A stretch of DNA of 43,885 nt from Syntrophaceae bacterium UBA2280 (GTDB taxonomy: Bacteria > Desulfobacterota > Syntrophia > Syntrophales > Smithellaceae), in contig DDWS01000023.1 in NCBI GenBank assembly GCA_002347685.1, forward strand, positions 1 to 43,885, written 5' to 3'. Positions 7,442-16,623 of this stretch are shown here, in pieces (within the stretch, counting starts at the first letter, position 1; every line of letters starts with the position of its first letter). The translations under genes and the position numbers were made by a program. The notes beneath the pieces are model-generated. The model worked only from the letters and a program-made list of their open reading frames with translations, searched no databases and was not told the origin of the DNA.

Positions 7442-8668
7442 TTAGAAAAACTCTAAAAACCATTTTTTAATTGATCTTATCCAATCGCCGAATATGTTGC
7501 CCGTCTTGCGATAGACGGAATTTCCGGATAATCTCCTCGACCCGTAAACAATCAGGCCGACGCTCACCGCGTATGCGGGCGAGTTGACAACGTCACTCAA
7601 ACCACCCACCCCCATCAGATGTCCACGCCGGACCGGCATGTCGAAGAGCTGCTCGGCCATTTCGTTGATACCTGGCAGAAGCGCCGTGCCGCCGGTCAGC
7701 ACCAGGCCGGCCGCCAGCAGATCTTCATAACCGGAACGCACGATTTCCTTCAGGGCGAGATTCAGGATCTCTTCCATCCGGGGTTCGACAATGCGCCCCA
7801 GAATCTGGCGCGACACCATTCTCGCGTCCCGCCCCCCGACACTGGGCACCTCAATGGTCTCTTCCTTGGGAATCATCGACGTTAGCGCGCACCCGTACTG
7901 AAGCTTGATTTTTTCCGCTTCAGTAAAGGGTGTACGCAGCCCGGTGGCAATATCCGAAGTCAGATAGTTTCCGCCCACCGGCAAAATCGCAGTGTGTTTG
8001 ATGCTGCCTTCCGCGAAGATGGCAATGGACGTCGACGAACCGCCGATATCAATCAGGGCGACGCCGAGATCCTTTTCATCGGGACTGAGAATCGCTTCGC
8101 TGGCCGCCAGCTGTTCTAAAACGATGTCGTCTATATCCAGACCGACACGGTGAACGGACTTGACGACATTCTGAACCGAAGCGGTCGATCCGGTGACAAT
8201 GTGGACCTTGGCCTCCAGGCGCACGCCGGACATGCCGACCGGATCGCGGATACCGTCCTGGCCGTCCACCACGTAATTCTGTGCGAGCGTGTGCAGAATC
8301 TCCCGATCCACAGGGATCGCGATGGCCTTGGAGGCCTCAACGGCCCGCTGCACGTCGTCTTCGCCGACCTCGCGACCCTTGATCGCGACAATACCCAGCG
8401 AGTTCTGCCCTTTTATATGGCTGCCGGCAATACCGATAAAGGCGGAGTTGATGCGGCAGCCGGACATATGCTCGGCGTCCTCCACCGCTTTCTTAATGGC
8501 CTCCACCGTGTTTTCTATATTGACGACCACGCCTTTTCTGATCTCTCTGGCCGGAGAAATACCGATGCCGATGATATCAATGCCGGTACTGGTCACCTCG
8601 CCGACAACCACCGAAGTCTTGGTGGTTCCAATATCGATCCCTACCAGAACACTACTTTTTCGCCCCAT
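7442..8668 (-). CDS. ftsA: cell division protein FtsA
   Basis: A 408-residue actin-family ATPase that tethers FtsZ to the inner membrane and recruits later divisome proteins. The phosphate-1 motif GIDIGTTKTSVVVGE is near the N-terminus, and further actin-fold signatures follow (ALIDIGGSSTS; GLVLTGGTALLPG). The C-terminus ends in an amphipathic membrane-targeting helix (WIRSIKKWFLEFF). The ATG at 8668 is preceded by GAAGGTAGGGAT. An open frame continues upstream to 8809, but those residues read back into the end of ftsQ and do not resemble FtsA. The start lies 43 bases after the ftsQ stop. Confidence 0.97.
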   Translation of the reverse strand: MGRKSSVLVGIDIGTTKTSVVVGEVTSTGIDIIGIGISPAREIRKGVVVNIENTVEAIKKAVEDAEHMSGCRINSAFIGIAGSHIKGQNSLGIVAIKGREVGEDDVQRAVEASKAIAIPVDREILHTLAQNYVVDGQDGIRDPVGMSGVRLEAKVHIVTGSTASVQNVVKSVHRVGLDIDDIVLEQLAASEAILSPDEKDLGVALIDIGGSSTSIAIFAEGSIKHTAILPVGGNYLTSDIATGLRTPFTEAEKIKLQYGCALTSMIPKEETIEVPSVGGRDARMVSRQILGRIVEPRMEEILNLALKEIVRSGYEDLLAAGLVLTGGTALLPGINEMAEQLFDMPVRRGHLMGVGGLSDVVNSPAYAVSVGLIVYGSRRLSGNSVYRKTGNIFGDWIRSIKKWFLEFF

Positions 8669-8711
8669 ATCCCTACCTTCTTTGTACTGAAATATGTCAC
8701 CTTCCGCTTCA

Positions 8712-9557
8712 TTATATCCTGTACTGCGGACCTTTTCTGCCCGGGCGGGTTTTGCCCGGTTCCTCTTTTCGCTGAACGGTAATTTTTGAAACATCCGCCA
8801 GATCGACAAACAAATGGCCGCTCTTTAAGCCGCGCCTTTCCAGATCGGCTAAAACAATCTCTAACTGCCGCAGTTTGTCAGCGTATTGATCCGTCCCCAG
8901 CTTCAGATACAGCCCCCTGTCCGTCAGGATGGACAGACCAAAAACCTCATCCACGCTCACCTCGGACACCCTGCCCAGTAAGTCATCTTGCCCTGAAACG
9001 GCAATCATATCCAGAAGCGCAAGGGCTTCATACAGCAAAGCAGACCGGGGCGAATCTTTCAGCTGAACACCGGTAATGATGGCCAGATCCACATCATCCC
9101 CCCGGGACAACCGTTTGAAGACATATCCCTCCGCGTCCATCAGGTAAAAACCGCCGCCTTGTTTCACCAGCGCAACCGGTTTACGTTCACGCACGTCCAG
9201 CACCAGACGGCCGGGCAGCTCTCTGCCGACACGGATCTGCTTGACCCATGGATTCAAAAGGACGCGATCAGCCACCGATTGGGTGCTCACCGCCAGAATG
9301 TTCTGTCCCGGCTGAATGCCCGCCAGTTCCATAATATCGTTTTGGGGCAATTCCTTCACGCCGCGCACGTCAATTTCCTGGATCTCAAAATACGGACAGC
9401 TCAGCAGATAACTGTACCCGTAGACAAACACAAAGCCCGTCACGGCTGCCGACAAAAGCAGGCAAAAGGATCCCAGAATCTCGCCCATTCCGCCGATGAG
9501 TCGGCGTCGAAGTCTGTTTTTTTTGGCCTCCAGAGAGGCTTTGAGTTTCTTCGTCAT
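8712..9557 (-). CDS. ftsQ: cell division protein FtsQ
   Basis: A 281-residue bitopic inner-membrane divisome protein. A very basic cytoplasmic N-terminus (about 1-25) precedes one membrane helix (about 28-50). A periplasmic POTRA domain follows (YFEIQEIDVRGVKEL), then the beta domain with the typical ERKPVALVKQGGGFYLMD segment. In known systems FtsQ binds FtsL and FtsB and regulates FtsWI. The ATG overlaps the murB stop by 4 bases (ATGA), indicating translational coupling. Confidence 0.95.
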   Translation of the reverse strand: MTKKLKASLEAKKNRLRRRLIGGMGEILGSFCLLLSAAVTGFVFVYGYSYLLSCPYFEIQEIDVRGVKELPQNDIMELAGIQPGQNILAVSTQSVADRVLLNPWVKQIRVGRELPGRLVLDVRERKPVALVKQGGGFYLMDAEGYVFKRLSRGDDVDLAIITGVQLKDSPRSALLYEALALLDMIAVSGQDDLLGRVSEVSVDEVFGLSILTDRGLYLKLGTDQYADKLRQLEIVLADLERRGLKSGHLFVDLADVSKITVQRKEEPGKTRPGRKGPQYRI

Positions 9558-10480
9558 GGGTTCTCTCCGACGATGACCACTTCCGTCTCCAGCGTTATGC
9601 CCCTTTCCTTTCCCGCCTTCTCCTGAATCAGTTCAATCAGCTCAATCACATCCTGCGCCGTGGCACGGCCCTTGTTCACAATGAAATTCGCATGGCGGGC
9701 CGACACCTGAGCGTCACCGCGCCTCATCCCTTTCAAACCCAGATCTTCAATCAGTTTCCCGGCCGGCAGCCCGGGTGGATTTTTAAAAACCGATCCGGCG
9801 CTGGGATACTGCAACGGATGCTTTTCATGTCGCCACGCCATGATCTCAGCCATCCGTCCGCGGATGGCCGCACCCTCCCCCAAGACCAGATGAAAGACCG
9901 CCTTGAGAATAATCACGTCCGCCGGAAGATTCGACGCGCGGTAACAAAACGGTATATCATCGCGCCTGAGCGTTTTTCTTTCCCCCCCGCCGTCAATCAC
10001 CGTGACGGTGGAGACCACATCCTTGATTTCCGAACCATAGGCGCCGGCGTTCATCCACAGCGCGCCGCCGACGCTGCCGGGAATTCCCGTGCAAAACTCG
10101 ATGCCGGTCAGATCGCGTGCCGCCGCCAGACTCACCATTCGAGACAGCGACGCGCCCGCCTGCGCTTCGATGTGATCGCCAGCCGGTTCATCGGGAAGCA
10201 GGCGGACACTCTCCAGTCCGCGCATCCACAAGATGGCACCGCGATACCCTCCGTCGCGCACGATCAGGTTTGTCAGATTGCCGACCGGCATAAACGCGAT
10301 CTTATTTTTTTTCAGTCTTCGGACGACTTCGATCAATTGATCCTCATTTTCCGTCACCACCAGGGCGTCGGCCCGGCCGCCTACCCTCAAAGACGCGTGG
10401 CGAGACACAGGCTCATCATAGAGCACGCTCAGGCCGCTCAGGTCGCCAAGAATGTCGTAAATCTTCGGATGATTCGTCAT
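9554..10480 (-). CDS. murB: UDP-N-acetylenolpyruvoylglucosamine reductase MurB
   Basis: A 308-residue FAD enzyme that uses NADPH to reduce UDP-GlcNAc-enolpyruvate to UDP-MurNAc, the second committed step of peptidoglycan precursor synthesis in the cytoplasm. The FAD-binding region includes FCTGIPGSVGGALWMNAGAYG-like sequence mid-protein. The proton-donor serine sits in SAGSVFKNP, and the C-terminal catalytic Glu is in GITLETEVVI. The length fits the shorter (type II) MurB proteins rather than E. coli's 342 residues. The start overlaps the murC stop by 4 bases and its stop overlaps the ftsQ start by 4 bases. Confidence 0.97.
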   Translation of the reverse strand: MTNHPKIYDILGDLSGLSVLYDEPVSRHASLRVGGRADALVVTENEDQLIEVVRRLKKNKIAFMPVGNLTNLIVRDGGYRGAILWMRGLESVRLLPDEPAGDHIEAQAGASLSRMVSLAAARDLTGIEFCTGIPGSVGGALWMNAGAYGSEIKDVVSTVTVIDGGGERKTLRRDDIPFCYRASNLPADVIILKAVFHLVLGEGAAIRGRMAEIMAWRHEKHPLQYPSAGSVFKNPPGLPAGKLIEDLGLKGMRRGDAQVSARHANFIVNKGRATAQDVIELIELIQEKAGKERGITLETEVVIVGENP

Positions 10481-11889
10481 ACCTGTTTCCCTTGCGCCGA
10501 AAGTTCGTCTAAAAGGGCCTCCCCGATTTTATAGACACTTCCCGCGCCCAGTGTGATCACAGTATCGCCGGGCTGAATGATCTCACACAGAAAATCAACC
10601 GTGTTTTGCGCCTGCCCGATATATTCCACACCGGGATGTCCGCTCTCCCGAATCGCCGCCCAGAGCGCCGCTGAGTTGATGCCGGGAATCGGCGCTTCAC
10701 TGGCCGGATAAATATCGTTTACAATCAGAAGATCCGCGTCGCCGAATGAACGGGTGAATTCATCAAAGAGCGCCTGCGTGCGTGTGTAGCGATGCGGCTG
10801 GAAAACCACGATCAGACGACCTTTCCACCTCTGACGGGCGGCGGCCAGCGTCGCCTTGATTTCCGTCGGGTGATGGCCGTAATCGTCCACCACGGTAATG
10901 CCACAGACGTTCCCCTTAAGTTCGAGGCGGCGCTGAACACCCGCATAGTGAATCAGTCCGTCTGCGATGGTTTCCATATCCAGTGCGAGTTCCCGCCCGA
11001 CGGCAGCGGCCGCCATGGAGTTATAAACATTGAACAGGCCGGGGACACACAGTTCGACTCCGCCCAGACTTCGTCCCTGATGCAACAGGGTATAAACCGT
11101 TTTGTCCTCCAAAAACCGGATATCCCGGGCCGTATACTCCGCGGGATAATCAATGCCATAGGTAATCGTCCGCCGTTTCACCGAACCGGCAATTTCCTGC
11201 ACGTGCGGATTGTCGACGCACATGACCGTGCATCCGTAAAAGGGCACGATATTGGCAAATTTTAAAAAAGCCGCCTTGATCTCGTCGATGCCCGGATAAT
11301 AATCCAGATGCTCCCGATCAATATTGGTAATAACCGCGATCGTCGGCGACAATTTTAAAAACGATCCGTCGCTTTCGTCTGCTTCCGCAACGATGATGTC
11401 ACCGTCACCGAGACGCGCATTGGACCCGATGCTGGCAAGCTTGCCGCCGATTACCATCGTCGGATCCAGGCCGCCGCGTGCCAGAATTGTCGACACCATG
11501 GACGTCGTCGTCGTTTTGCCGTGGCTTCCTGAAACGGCCACGGAGAATTTCATCTTCAGAAGTTCGGCCAGCATTTCGGCGCGCGGAATGACCGGAATGC
11601 TCCGCAGGTTTGCTTCAACCACTTCCGGATTGTCCACCCGGACCGCCGTCGAGGTCACCACCACATCAGCGCCGCTGATATTTTCCGCCAAGTGCCCCTG
11701 GGACACCTTTGCACCCAACCGCTGCAGGCGCAGCGTCGTGTCGGATACCTGCACATCCGAACCGCTGACGGCATATCCCAGATTGATGAGCACCTCGGCA
11801 ATCCCGCTCATGCCGATGCCGCCGATCCCGACAAAATGAATGCGCTTGACTTTGCGCTGCATCAATCCGGTTTCTTTATCTGTTTTCAT
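10477..11889 (-). CDS. murC: UDP-N-acetylmuramate--L-alanine ligase MurC
   Basis: A 470-residue cytoplasmic Mur ligase that adds L-alanine to UDP-MurNAc using ATP. The N-terminal UDP-binding Rossmann motif GIGGIGMSG is at 21-29, the ATP loop GSHGKTTT at 121-128, and the DADESDGSF-type and HPTEI segments typical of MurC follow. The ATG at 11889 has AAGGA 6 bases upstream, favouring it over the in-frame ATG nine codons later. It lies 33 bases after murG and overlaps murB by 4 bases. Confidence 0.97.
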   Translation of the reverse strand: MKTDKETGLMQRKVKRIHFVGIGGIGMSGIAEVLINLGYAVSGSDVQVSDTTLRLQRLGAKVSQGHLAENISGADVVVTSTAVRVDNPEVVEANLRSIPVIPRAEMLAELLKMKFSVAVSGSHGKTTTTSMVSTILARGGLDPTMVIGGKLASIGSNARLGDGDIIVAEADESDGSFLKLSPTIAVITNIDREHLDYYPGIDEIKAAFLKFANIVPFYGCTVMCVDNPHVQEIAGSVKRRTITYGIDYPAEYTARDIRFLEDKTVYTLLHQGRSLGGVELCVPGLFNVYNSMAAAAVGRELALDMETIADGLIHYAGVQRRLELKGNVCGITVVDDYGHHPTEIKATLAAARQRWKGRLIVVFQPHRYTRTQALFDEFTRSFGDADLLIVNDIYPASEAPIPGINSAALWAAIRESGHPGVEYIGQAQNTVDFLCEIIQPGDTVITLGAGSVYKIGEALLDELSAQGKQV

Positions 11890-11922
11890 GTACTGTCCTT
11901 CAATGCCTGTCTGATCTCTTTT

Positions 11923-13008
11923 TCAGTGTTTCATCGCCGCCAGAGCCATGCAGGCATCGACAACCCTTGCCGCCGCGTCCGGCCTGCCCATCCGTTTTGA
12001 TCTTTCCTCCATCGCACGGAGTTTATCCTCATCGACCAGCAGGCTCTCCACACACGCAAACAGCGTTGCGGCCGAAAGACCCGATTCGCGGATCATCACA
12101 GCTGCGCCGGCCCGAACCATGGCTTCGGCGTTTTTTGTCTGATGATCGCCCACCGCCCATGGAAACGGAATCAGCACGCAGGCCCTGCCTGCCGCCGTAA
12201 TTTCCGCAAGCGACGTTGCGCCGGCACGGCAGATAATCAAATCGGCAACGCCGTAGGCCGACGCCATATCCTTGATAAACGGGCTGACTACGGCATCAAG
12301 ACCGTATTCGCCGTAAGCCCTGCGGACCATCTCCCCGTCGCGTTCGCCTGTTTGATGCACCACGCGGATCCGGTCGCTCATCCGCCGCAGAAGCGGCAGC
12401 ATCTCGACGACTGCTTTATTGATGGCAGCCGCGCCCTGCGATCCCCCAAAAATCAGAAGCTGCCGGATGCCGCTGTCCTTTACAGGCCGGTTTTGTCCTT
12501 CGGCAAAGGCCGCCCTCACAGGGTTGCCCGTCACCATCACTTTTCGGGGCGCGAATCCTTCTTTGCTTTCTTCATAGGTCAAAAAAATCCTGTCCACAAA
12601 GCGACCCAGAATGCGGTTGGTGTTTCCGGCGACGGCATTTTGCTCGGCAATCGCCGTGGGCCTGCCCATGCACCACGCAGCGATCACGGCAGGCCCGGAA
12701 GCGTATCCGCCGACACCCAGGACAACATCCGGAGCAAAACGCTTAAAAATGGCGCGGGATTGCCACATGCTTTTCGGCACGGCATAAGCACCCTTGATCA
12801 ACGCCCGGATCCCCCTTCCCTTCACGCCTTCCACCTCAATCTCCTGAAGCTCATAACCCAGATCCCGCAGCATCCTGTGCTCAATCCCCTTCTTCGTACC
12901 GATAAACAGCACCCGGTTTTCGGAATCACGTTTTAAGAATTCCTCCGCGACGGCAATCCCGGGAAACAGATGCCCGCCGGTTCCTCCCCCTGCGATCACA
13001 ACACGCAT
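11923..13008 (-). CDS. murG: lipid II synthase MurG
   Basis: A 361-residue glycosyltransferase (GT-B fold) at the cytoplasmic face of the inner membrane. It transfers GlcNAc from UDP-GlcNAc to lipid I to make lipid II. The N-terminal glycine loop GGGTGGHLFP is at 7-16, and the C-terminal donor-binding region carries GGSQGA and RAGATSLAE. I start at the ATG of MRVVIAGG, preceded by a G-rich stretch; eight further in-frame codons upstream do not match the family. The gap to the upstream ftsW is 56 bases. Confidence 0.97.
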   Translation of the reverse strand: MRVVIAGGGTGGHLFPGIAVAEEFLKRDSENRVLFIGTKKGIEHRMLRDLGYELQEIEVEGVKGRGIRALIKGAYAVPKSMWQSRAIFKRFAPDVVLGVGGYASGPAVIAAWCMGRPTAIAEQNAVAGNTNRILGRFVDRIFLTYEESKEGFAPRKVMVTGNPVRAAFAEGQNRPVKDSGIRQLLIFGGSQGAAAINKAVVEMLPLLRRMSDRIRVVHQTGERDGEMVRRAYGEYGLDAVVSPFIKDMASAYGVADLIICRAGATSLAEITAAGRACVLIPFPWAVGDHQTKNAEAMVRAGAAVMIRESGLSAATLFACVESLLVDEDKLRAMEERSKRMGRPDAAARVVDACMALAAMKH

Positions 13009-13064
13009 GAGCGCCCCCGAATCCCGCGGCAAAACGATGGTGAAGGAAAGCGCATGATTTCTCC

Positions 13065-14174
13065 CTAAGTCCGCTGCGTGGAGATATTAAGCAATATCCC
13101 CACCGCGATCATACTCATCACAAACGAAGTGCCGCCGTAACTTAGAAACGGCAGCGCCAGCCCCTTGAGCGGAATCAGACCCATCACACCCGCAATATTG
13201 ATGAATGCCTGCATGGCAATCAGCATCGTCAGCCCCGCCGCCAGAAGCGTGCCGAAAAGATCGGGCGACCGAAACGCGATCATGAAGCCCCGAAGCAGAA
13301 AAAACGTGAACATCAGGATGATAATCGTCACACCGATAAATCCACTCTCTTCCGCGATAATCGCTAGAATGAAATCCGTGTGCGGTTCCGGCAGATAAAA
13401 TAATTTTTGCATGCCGTCGCCGATCCCCACGCCGAACGCCCCGCCGGATCCGAATGAGATCAGGGACTGAATAATCTGAAAGCCCGAATTGTCCGCATCC
13501 TTCCAGGGATCCAGAAAAGCGGTCAGGCGTGCCATCCGGTAGCCTTTGTGCATGATCAGCCAGATTCCGACAGGGATGAAGGCCGCGGCCAGAAAAAGTA
13601 AATGGGTAATGCGTGAACCGGCTAAAGACAGCATCAAAAGCAGGATGGATGCGATGATCACCACCGTGCCGAAATCCGGCTGAAGCAGGATCAACCCCAT
13701 GACGGCTCCCGTAACCGACAGGGGAACGAGCACGCCGCGGCTGAACTTTTTCAGATGGTGCGCTTTGCGCGTGAGCAGATGCGCGAGGAAAATGACCATC
13801 GCCACTTTCACAAGCTCGCTCACCTGAAAGCTGAAAAAGCCCATGTCAAGCCAGCGAACCGCACCGCCGCGTTTCAGGCCGATCCCGGGAACAAACAGCA
13901 AGAGCAGCAAAACAACCGATACCACTACAGCGGGGTAGGCGATTTTTTTCAATTGCTCATAGGGAATTTTAATCATGACCGTCATCGCGATCAGTCCGGT
14001 CGCCACAAAAAAAATATGCTTTTTTAAAAAGTACTGTCCGTCCTTGAACTTTTCCAATGCAATCATGGAACTCGACGAATAGATCATCACCGTTCCCACC
14101 GTCACCAGAATCAAGGTGACCAGAAGCAGGATGATATCCGGCGTATTGATTTCTTTTTTATTGACCGATTCCAT
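13065..14174 (-). CDS. ftsW: septal peptidoglycan polymerase FtsW (SEDS family)
   Basis: A 369-residue polytopic inner-membrane protein of the SEDS family, with about ten hydrophobic segments. It polymerises lipid II into septal glycan with its partner FtsI, encoded in the same cluster. Family hallmarks include the early MIYSSSS segment, the loop with GSGGAFGVGIGDG and LPEPHTDFI, and the C-terminal LPFLSYGG motif. It starts 2 bases after the murD stop. Confidence 0.96.
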   Translation of the reverse strand: MESVNKKEINTPDIILLLVTLILVTVGTVMIYSSSSMIALEKFKDGQYFLKKHIFFVATGLIAMTVMIKIPYEQLKKIAYPAVVVSVVLLLLLFVPGIGLKRGGAVRWLDMGFFSFQVSELVKVAMVIFLAHLLTRKAHHLKKFSRGVLVPLSVTGAVMGLILLQPDFGTVVIIASILLLMLSLAGSRITHLLFLAAAFIPVGIWLIMHKGYRMARLTAFLDPWKDADNSGFQIIQSLISFGSGGAFGVGIGDGMQKLFYLPEPHTDFILAIIAEESGFIGVTIIILMFTFFLLRGFMIAFRSPDLFGTLLAAGLTMLIAMQAFINIAGVMGLIPLKGLALPFLSYGGTSFVMSMIAVGILLNISTQRT

Positions 14175-14176
14175 CT

Positions 14177-15520
14177 TTACAGATTCCCGACCACCCTTTT
14201 AAAAGCATCTCCGCGCTCTTTATAATTGGCAAATTCGTCAAAACTGGCGCAACCCGGTGAAAGCAGAACCACATCACCGGGACGGGCTGTCCGATAGGCA
14301 TGCTCGACGGCTTCCTGCATCGTTTGTTTCTTTTCCGTCGGCGCAGTGTCCCCGATGAGCGCTTCGATGCGCTCACGGGCCTCTCCGAAGAGGACAACGC
14401 CGCGAACCTTTTCGTGAAGCAAAGGCCGGAGCGTTTCAAAACCGCCATCCTTGTCCCGTCCTCCCATAAGCAGAATCACCGGCTCGGAAAATGTCTGAAG
14501 CGCACGGACAACCGCATCCACATTGGTCCCTTTGGAGTCATCATAGAATTTCACAGAATTTTTCTCGCCGGCAAACTCGATGCGGTGAGAAAGACCTCGG
14601 AAACCGGAAACCGTTTCGAAAAGGGAAGCCGGCGAACAACCGCAAAAACGTGCCGCAAGAATCGCCGCCATCACGTTTTCCACGTTGTGCAGACCGGGCA
14701 GGCGGATCATATCCAGCGGGTAGCGCTCCGCGCTGCCGTCAGGCATAACGTAAACCAGATGGCCATCTTCGATGAAGATTCCGCGCTTCAGCTTAACCGA
14801 CGAACTGAAATGTTCGACGCGAGCCTGCAGGCTTGCGGCCAGTCCTTTTTGCTCCGTGTCATCTTCGTTGAGAATAGCCAGGTCCGTGCTTCGCTGATTG
14901 CTGAAGATCCGGACCTTCATCCGCCTGTATTCGTCAAATGATCCGTGATAGTTGACATGGTCGCGGGTGATATTGAGGAGTATCGCCGCGTGCGGACGAA
15001 AGGTTTCGATCCATTGCAGCTGAAAACTGCTAATTTCCGCCACGACGAAATCGTCCGTCTGCATAGTACCGGCATATTGAATCAGCGGTGTGCCGATGTT
15101 GCCGCCGACAAAAACCCTCTTGCCTGCGCGCGAAAGCATTTCGCCAAGCAGCGTTGTGGTCGTCGTCTTGCCGTTGGTTCCGGTCACGGCAATGATCGGA
15201 ACCTTGATGAAGCGATAGGCCAGCTCGATTTCGCTCAGCAGAGGAATCCCCTTTTCCTGCGCGCTGGTCAGTATTTCGTTGTGAGGCGGTATACCCGGTG
15301 ACGGCACGACAAAATCAACCCCGTCGAGCGCCGAAACATCATAGGGCCTGATGGACATCCAGGGCTGCAAGTCGAGCTTCAAGTACTCATCGCCCCAAAG
15401 CGAAGACGTCTTTTCATCCGCTACCCGCACAGACGCGCCTTTTGCGCCGAGAAACGAAGAAACGGCAAGGCCTGTTTTGCCCATTCCGATAACCAGAACT
15501 TTTTGACCCGATAATTCCAT
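14177..15520 (-). CDS. murD: UDP-N-acetylmuramoyl-L-alanine--D-glutamate ligase MurD
   Basis: A 447-residue cytoplasmic Mur ligase that adds D-glutamate to UDP-MurNAc-L-Ala. The UDP-binding motif VLVIGMGKTG is at 8-17 and the ATP loop GTNGKTT at 114-120. The C-terminal domain contains the FYDDSKGTN and GGRDKDGGF segments typical of MurD. The ATG at 15520 is preceded by GAGGGAAAG. A longer open frame reaches 15616 but overlaps the end of mraY and has no family match. The gap to mraY is 8 bases. Confidence 0.97.
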   Translation of the reverse strand: MELSGQKVLVIGMGKTGLAVSSFLGAKGASVRVADEKTSSLWGDEYLKLDLQPWMSIRPYDVSALDGVDFVVPSPGIPPHNEILTSAQEKGIPLLSEIELAYRFIKVPIIAVTGTNGKTTTTTLLGEMLSRAGKRVFVGGNIGTPLIQYAGTMQTDDFVVAEISSFQLQWIETFRPHAAILLNITRDHVNYHGSFDEYRRMKVRIFSNQRSTDLAILNEDDTEQKGLAASLQARVEHFSSSVKLKRGIFIEDGHLVYVMPDGSAERYPLDMIRLPGLHNVENVMAAILAARFCGCSPASLFETVSGFRGLSHRIEFAGEKNSVKFYDDSKGTNVDAVVRALQTFSEPVILLMGGRDKDGGFETLRPLLHEKVRGVVLFGEARERIEALIGDTAPTEKKQTMQEAVEHAYRTARPGDVVLLSPGCASFDEFANYKERGDAFKRVVGNL

Positions 15521-15528
15521 CTTTCCCT

Positions 15529-16608
15529 CTAACGCAGTTTCAGCGTCGCTATCGCCAGCAGCGCAAGCAGTATCGATATGATCCAGAAACGGACAATCAC
15601 CTTGGGCTCCGCCCAACCCTTTAATTCAAAATGATGGTGCAGCGGCGCCATTCTGAAAATCCGCCGCCCGCCGGTCAGCTTGAAATAGCCGACTTGAAAA
15701 ATCACCGAGAAGGTTTCCATGACAAAAATACCGCCAACAATCGCCAGCAGAATTTCCTGCTTGGTGATTACCGCCACGGTACCCAGTGCGCCACCCATGG
15801 ACAAAGACCCCACATCCCCCATGAAGATTTCCGCCGGATAGGCATTGAACCATAAAAAACCGAGCGCGGCCCCGACAAGTGCACCGCAAAAAACCGTCAG
15901 TTCACCGGTTCCGGCAACATAGGGAATCTGCAGATAAGCAGCGACTTTAACATTTCCGGCAAAATAGGCAAAAAACAAGTATGTGGCAAAACAGATGATG
16001 ATGGGGCCTGTGGCCAGACCGTCGAGACCGTCTGTCAAATTCACAGCGTTGGCCGCACCCACAATAATAAACACGCACAGCAGAATGTAGCCCCAGCCCA
16101 GATTCGGAAGGACCGTTTTTAAAAACGGAATGGTGATCTGCGTGTTGAACCCCGGCTTCAGATATAAAATGACACCGACAAACAGCGCGATGACAATTTC
16201 AGCGGTCAGTCTTGTTTTCCCGGAAATGCCCTGCGAACTTCTGCCGGCCAGTTTCTTGTAGTCGTCGAGAAAACCGATCAGACCGAAACCGACCGTGACC
16301 ACCAGCACCAGCCAGATGTAGTCCACCGACAGGTTGGCCCACAGAAGCGTAGAGATCACGACTGAAAAAATAATCAGCACCCCTCCCATCGTCGGCGTGC
16401 CTTTTTTCACCTGATGGGTTTTCGGCCCGTCTTCCCGAATCTGCTGATCGATCTGCAGCGTTTGGAGCTTGCGGATCAGCCATCGCCCCAGAATCAGACA
16501 AATCAAGAGCGCCGTCACCGACGCAAAAATGGTGCGAAACGTAATATAGCGAAACACGTTGAAGGACGAAAAAATGGTATGCAAGGGAAACAATAATTCG
16601 TAAACCAC
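15529..16608 (-). CDS. mraY: phospho-N-acetylmuramoyl-pentapeptide-transferase MraY
   Basis: A 359-residue inner-membrane enzyme with about ten helices. It transfers phospho-MurNAc-pentapeptide to undecaprenyl phosphate, forming lipid I. Signatures are GPKTHQVKKGTPTMGG, FLDDYKK (catalytic Asp residues), NAVNLTDGLDGLA, and the late MAPLHHHFE loop. The start is a GTG with AAGGGG 6 bases upstream, and the N-terminus from there matches the family (FNVFRYITFRTIFA). It lies 15 bases after murF. Confidence 0.97.
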   Translation of the reverse strand: MVYELLFPLHTIFSSFNVFRYITFRTIFASVTALLICLILGRWLIRKLQTLQIDQQIREDGPKTHQVKKGTPTMGGVLIIFSVVISTLLWANLSVDYIWLVLVVTVGFGLIGFLDDYKKLAGRSSQGISGKTRLTAEIVIALFVGVILYLKPGFNTQITIPFLKTVLPNLGWGYILLCVFIIVGAANAVNLTDGLDGLATGPIIICFATYLFFAYFAGNVKVAAYLQIPYVAGTGELTVFCGALVGAALGFLWFNAYPAEIFMGDVGSLSMGGALGTVAVITKQEILLAIVGGIFVMETFSVIFQVGYFKLTGGRRIFRMAPLHHHFELKGWAEPKVIVRFWIISILLALLAIATLKLR

Positions 16609-16623
16609 GCCAAACCCCTTCTG

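Noticed and set aside
8150..8782. Long open frame antisense to ftsA (210 codons)
   Set aside because: Opposite a conserved gene, no domain and no ribosome site; typical antisense shadow in GC-rich codons.
9692..10534. 280-codon open frame antisense to murB
   Set aside because: Shadow frame; the murB reading is supported by family motifs.
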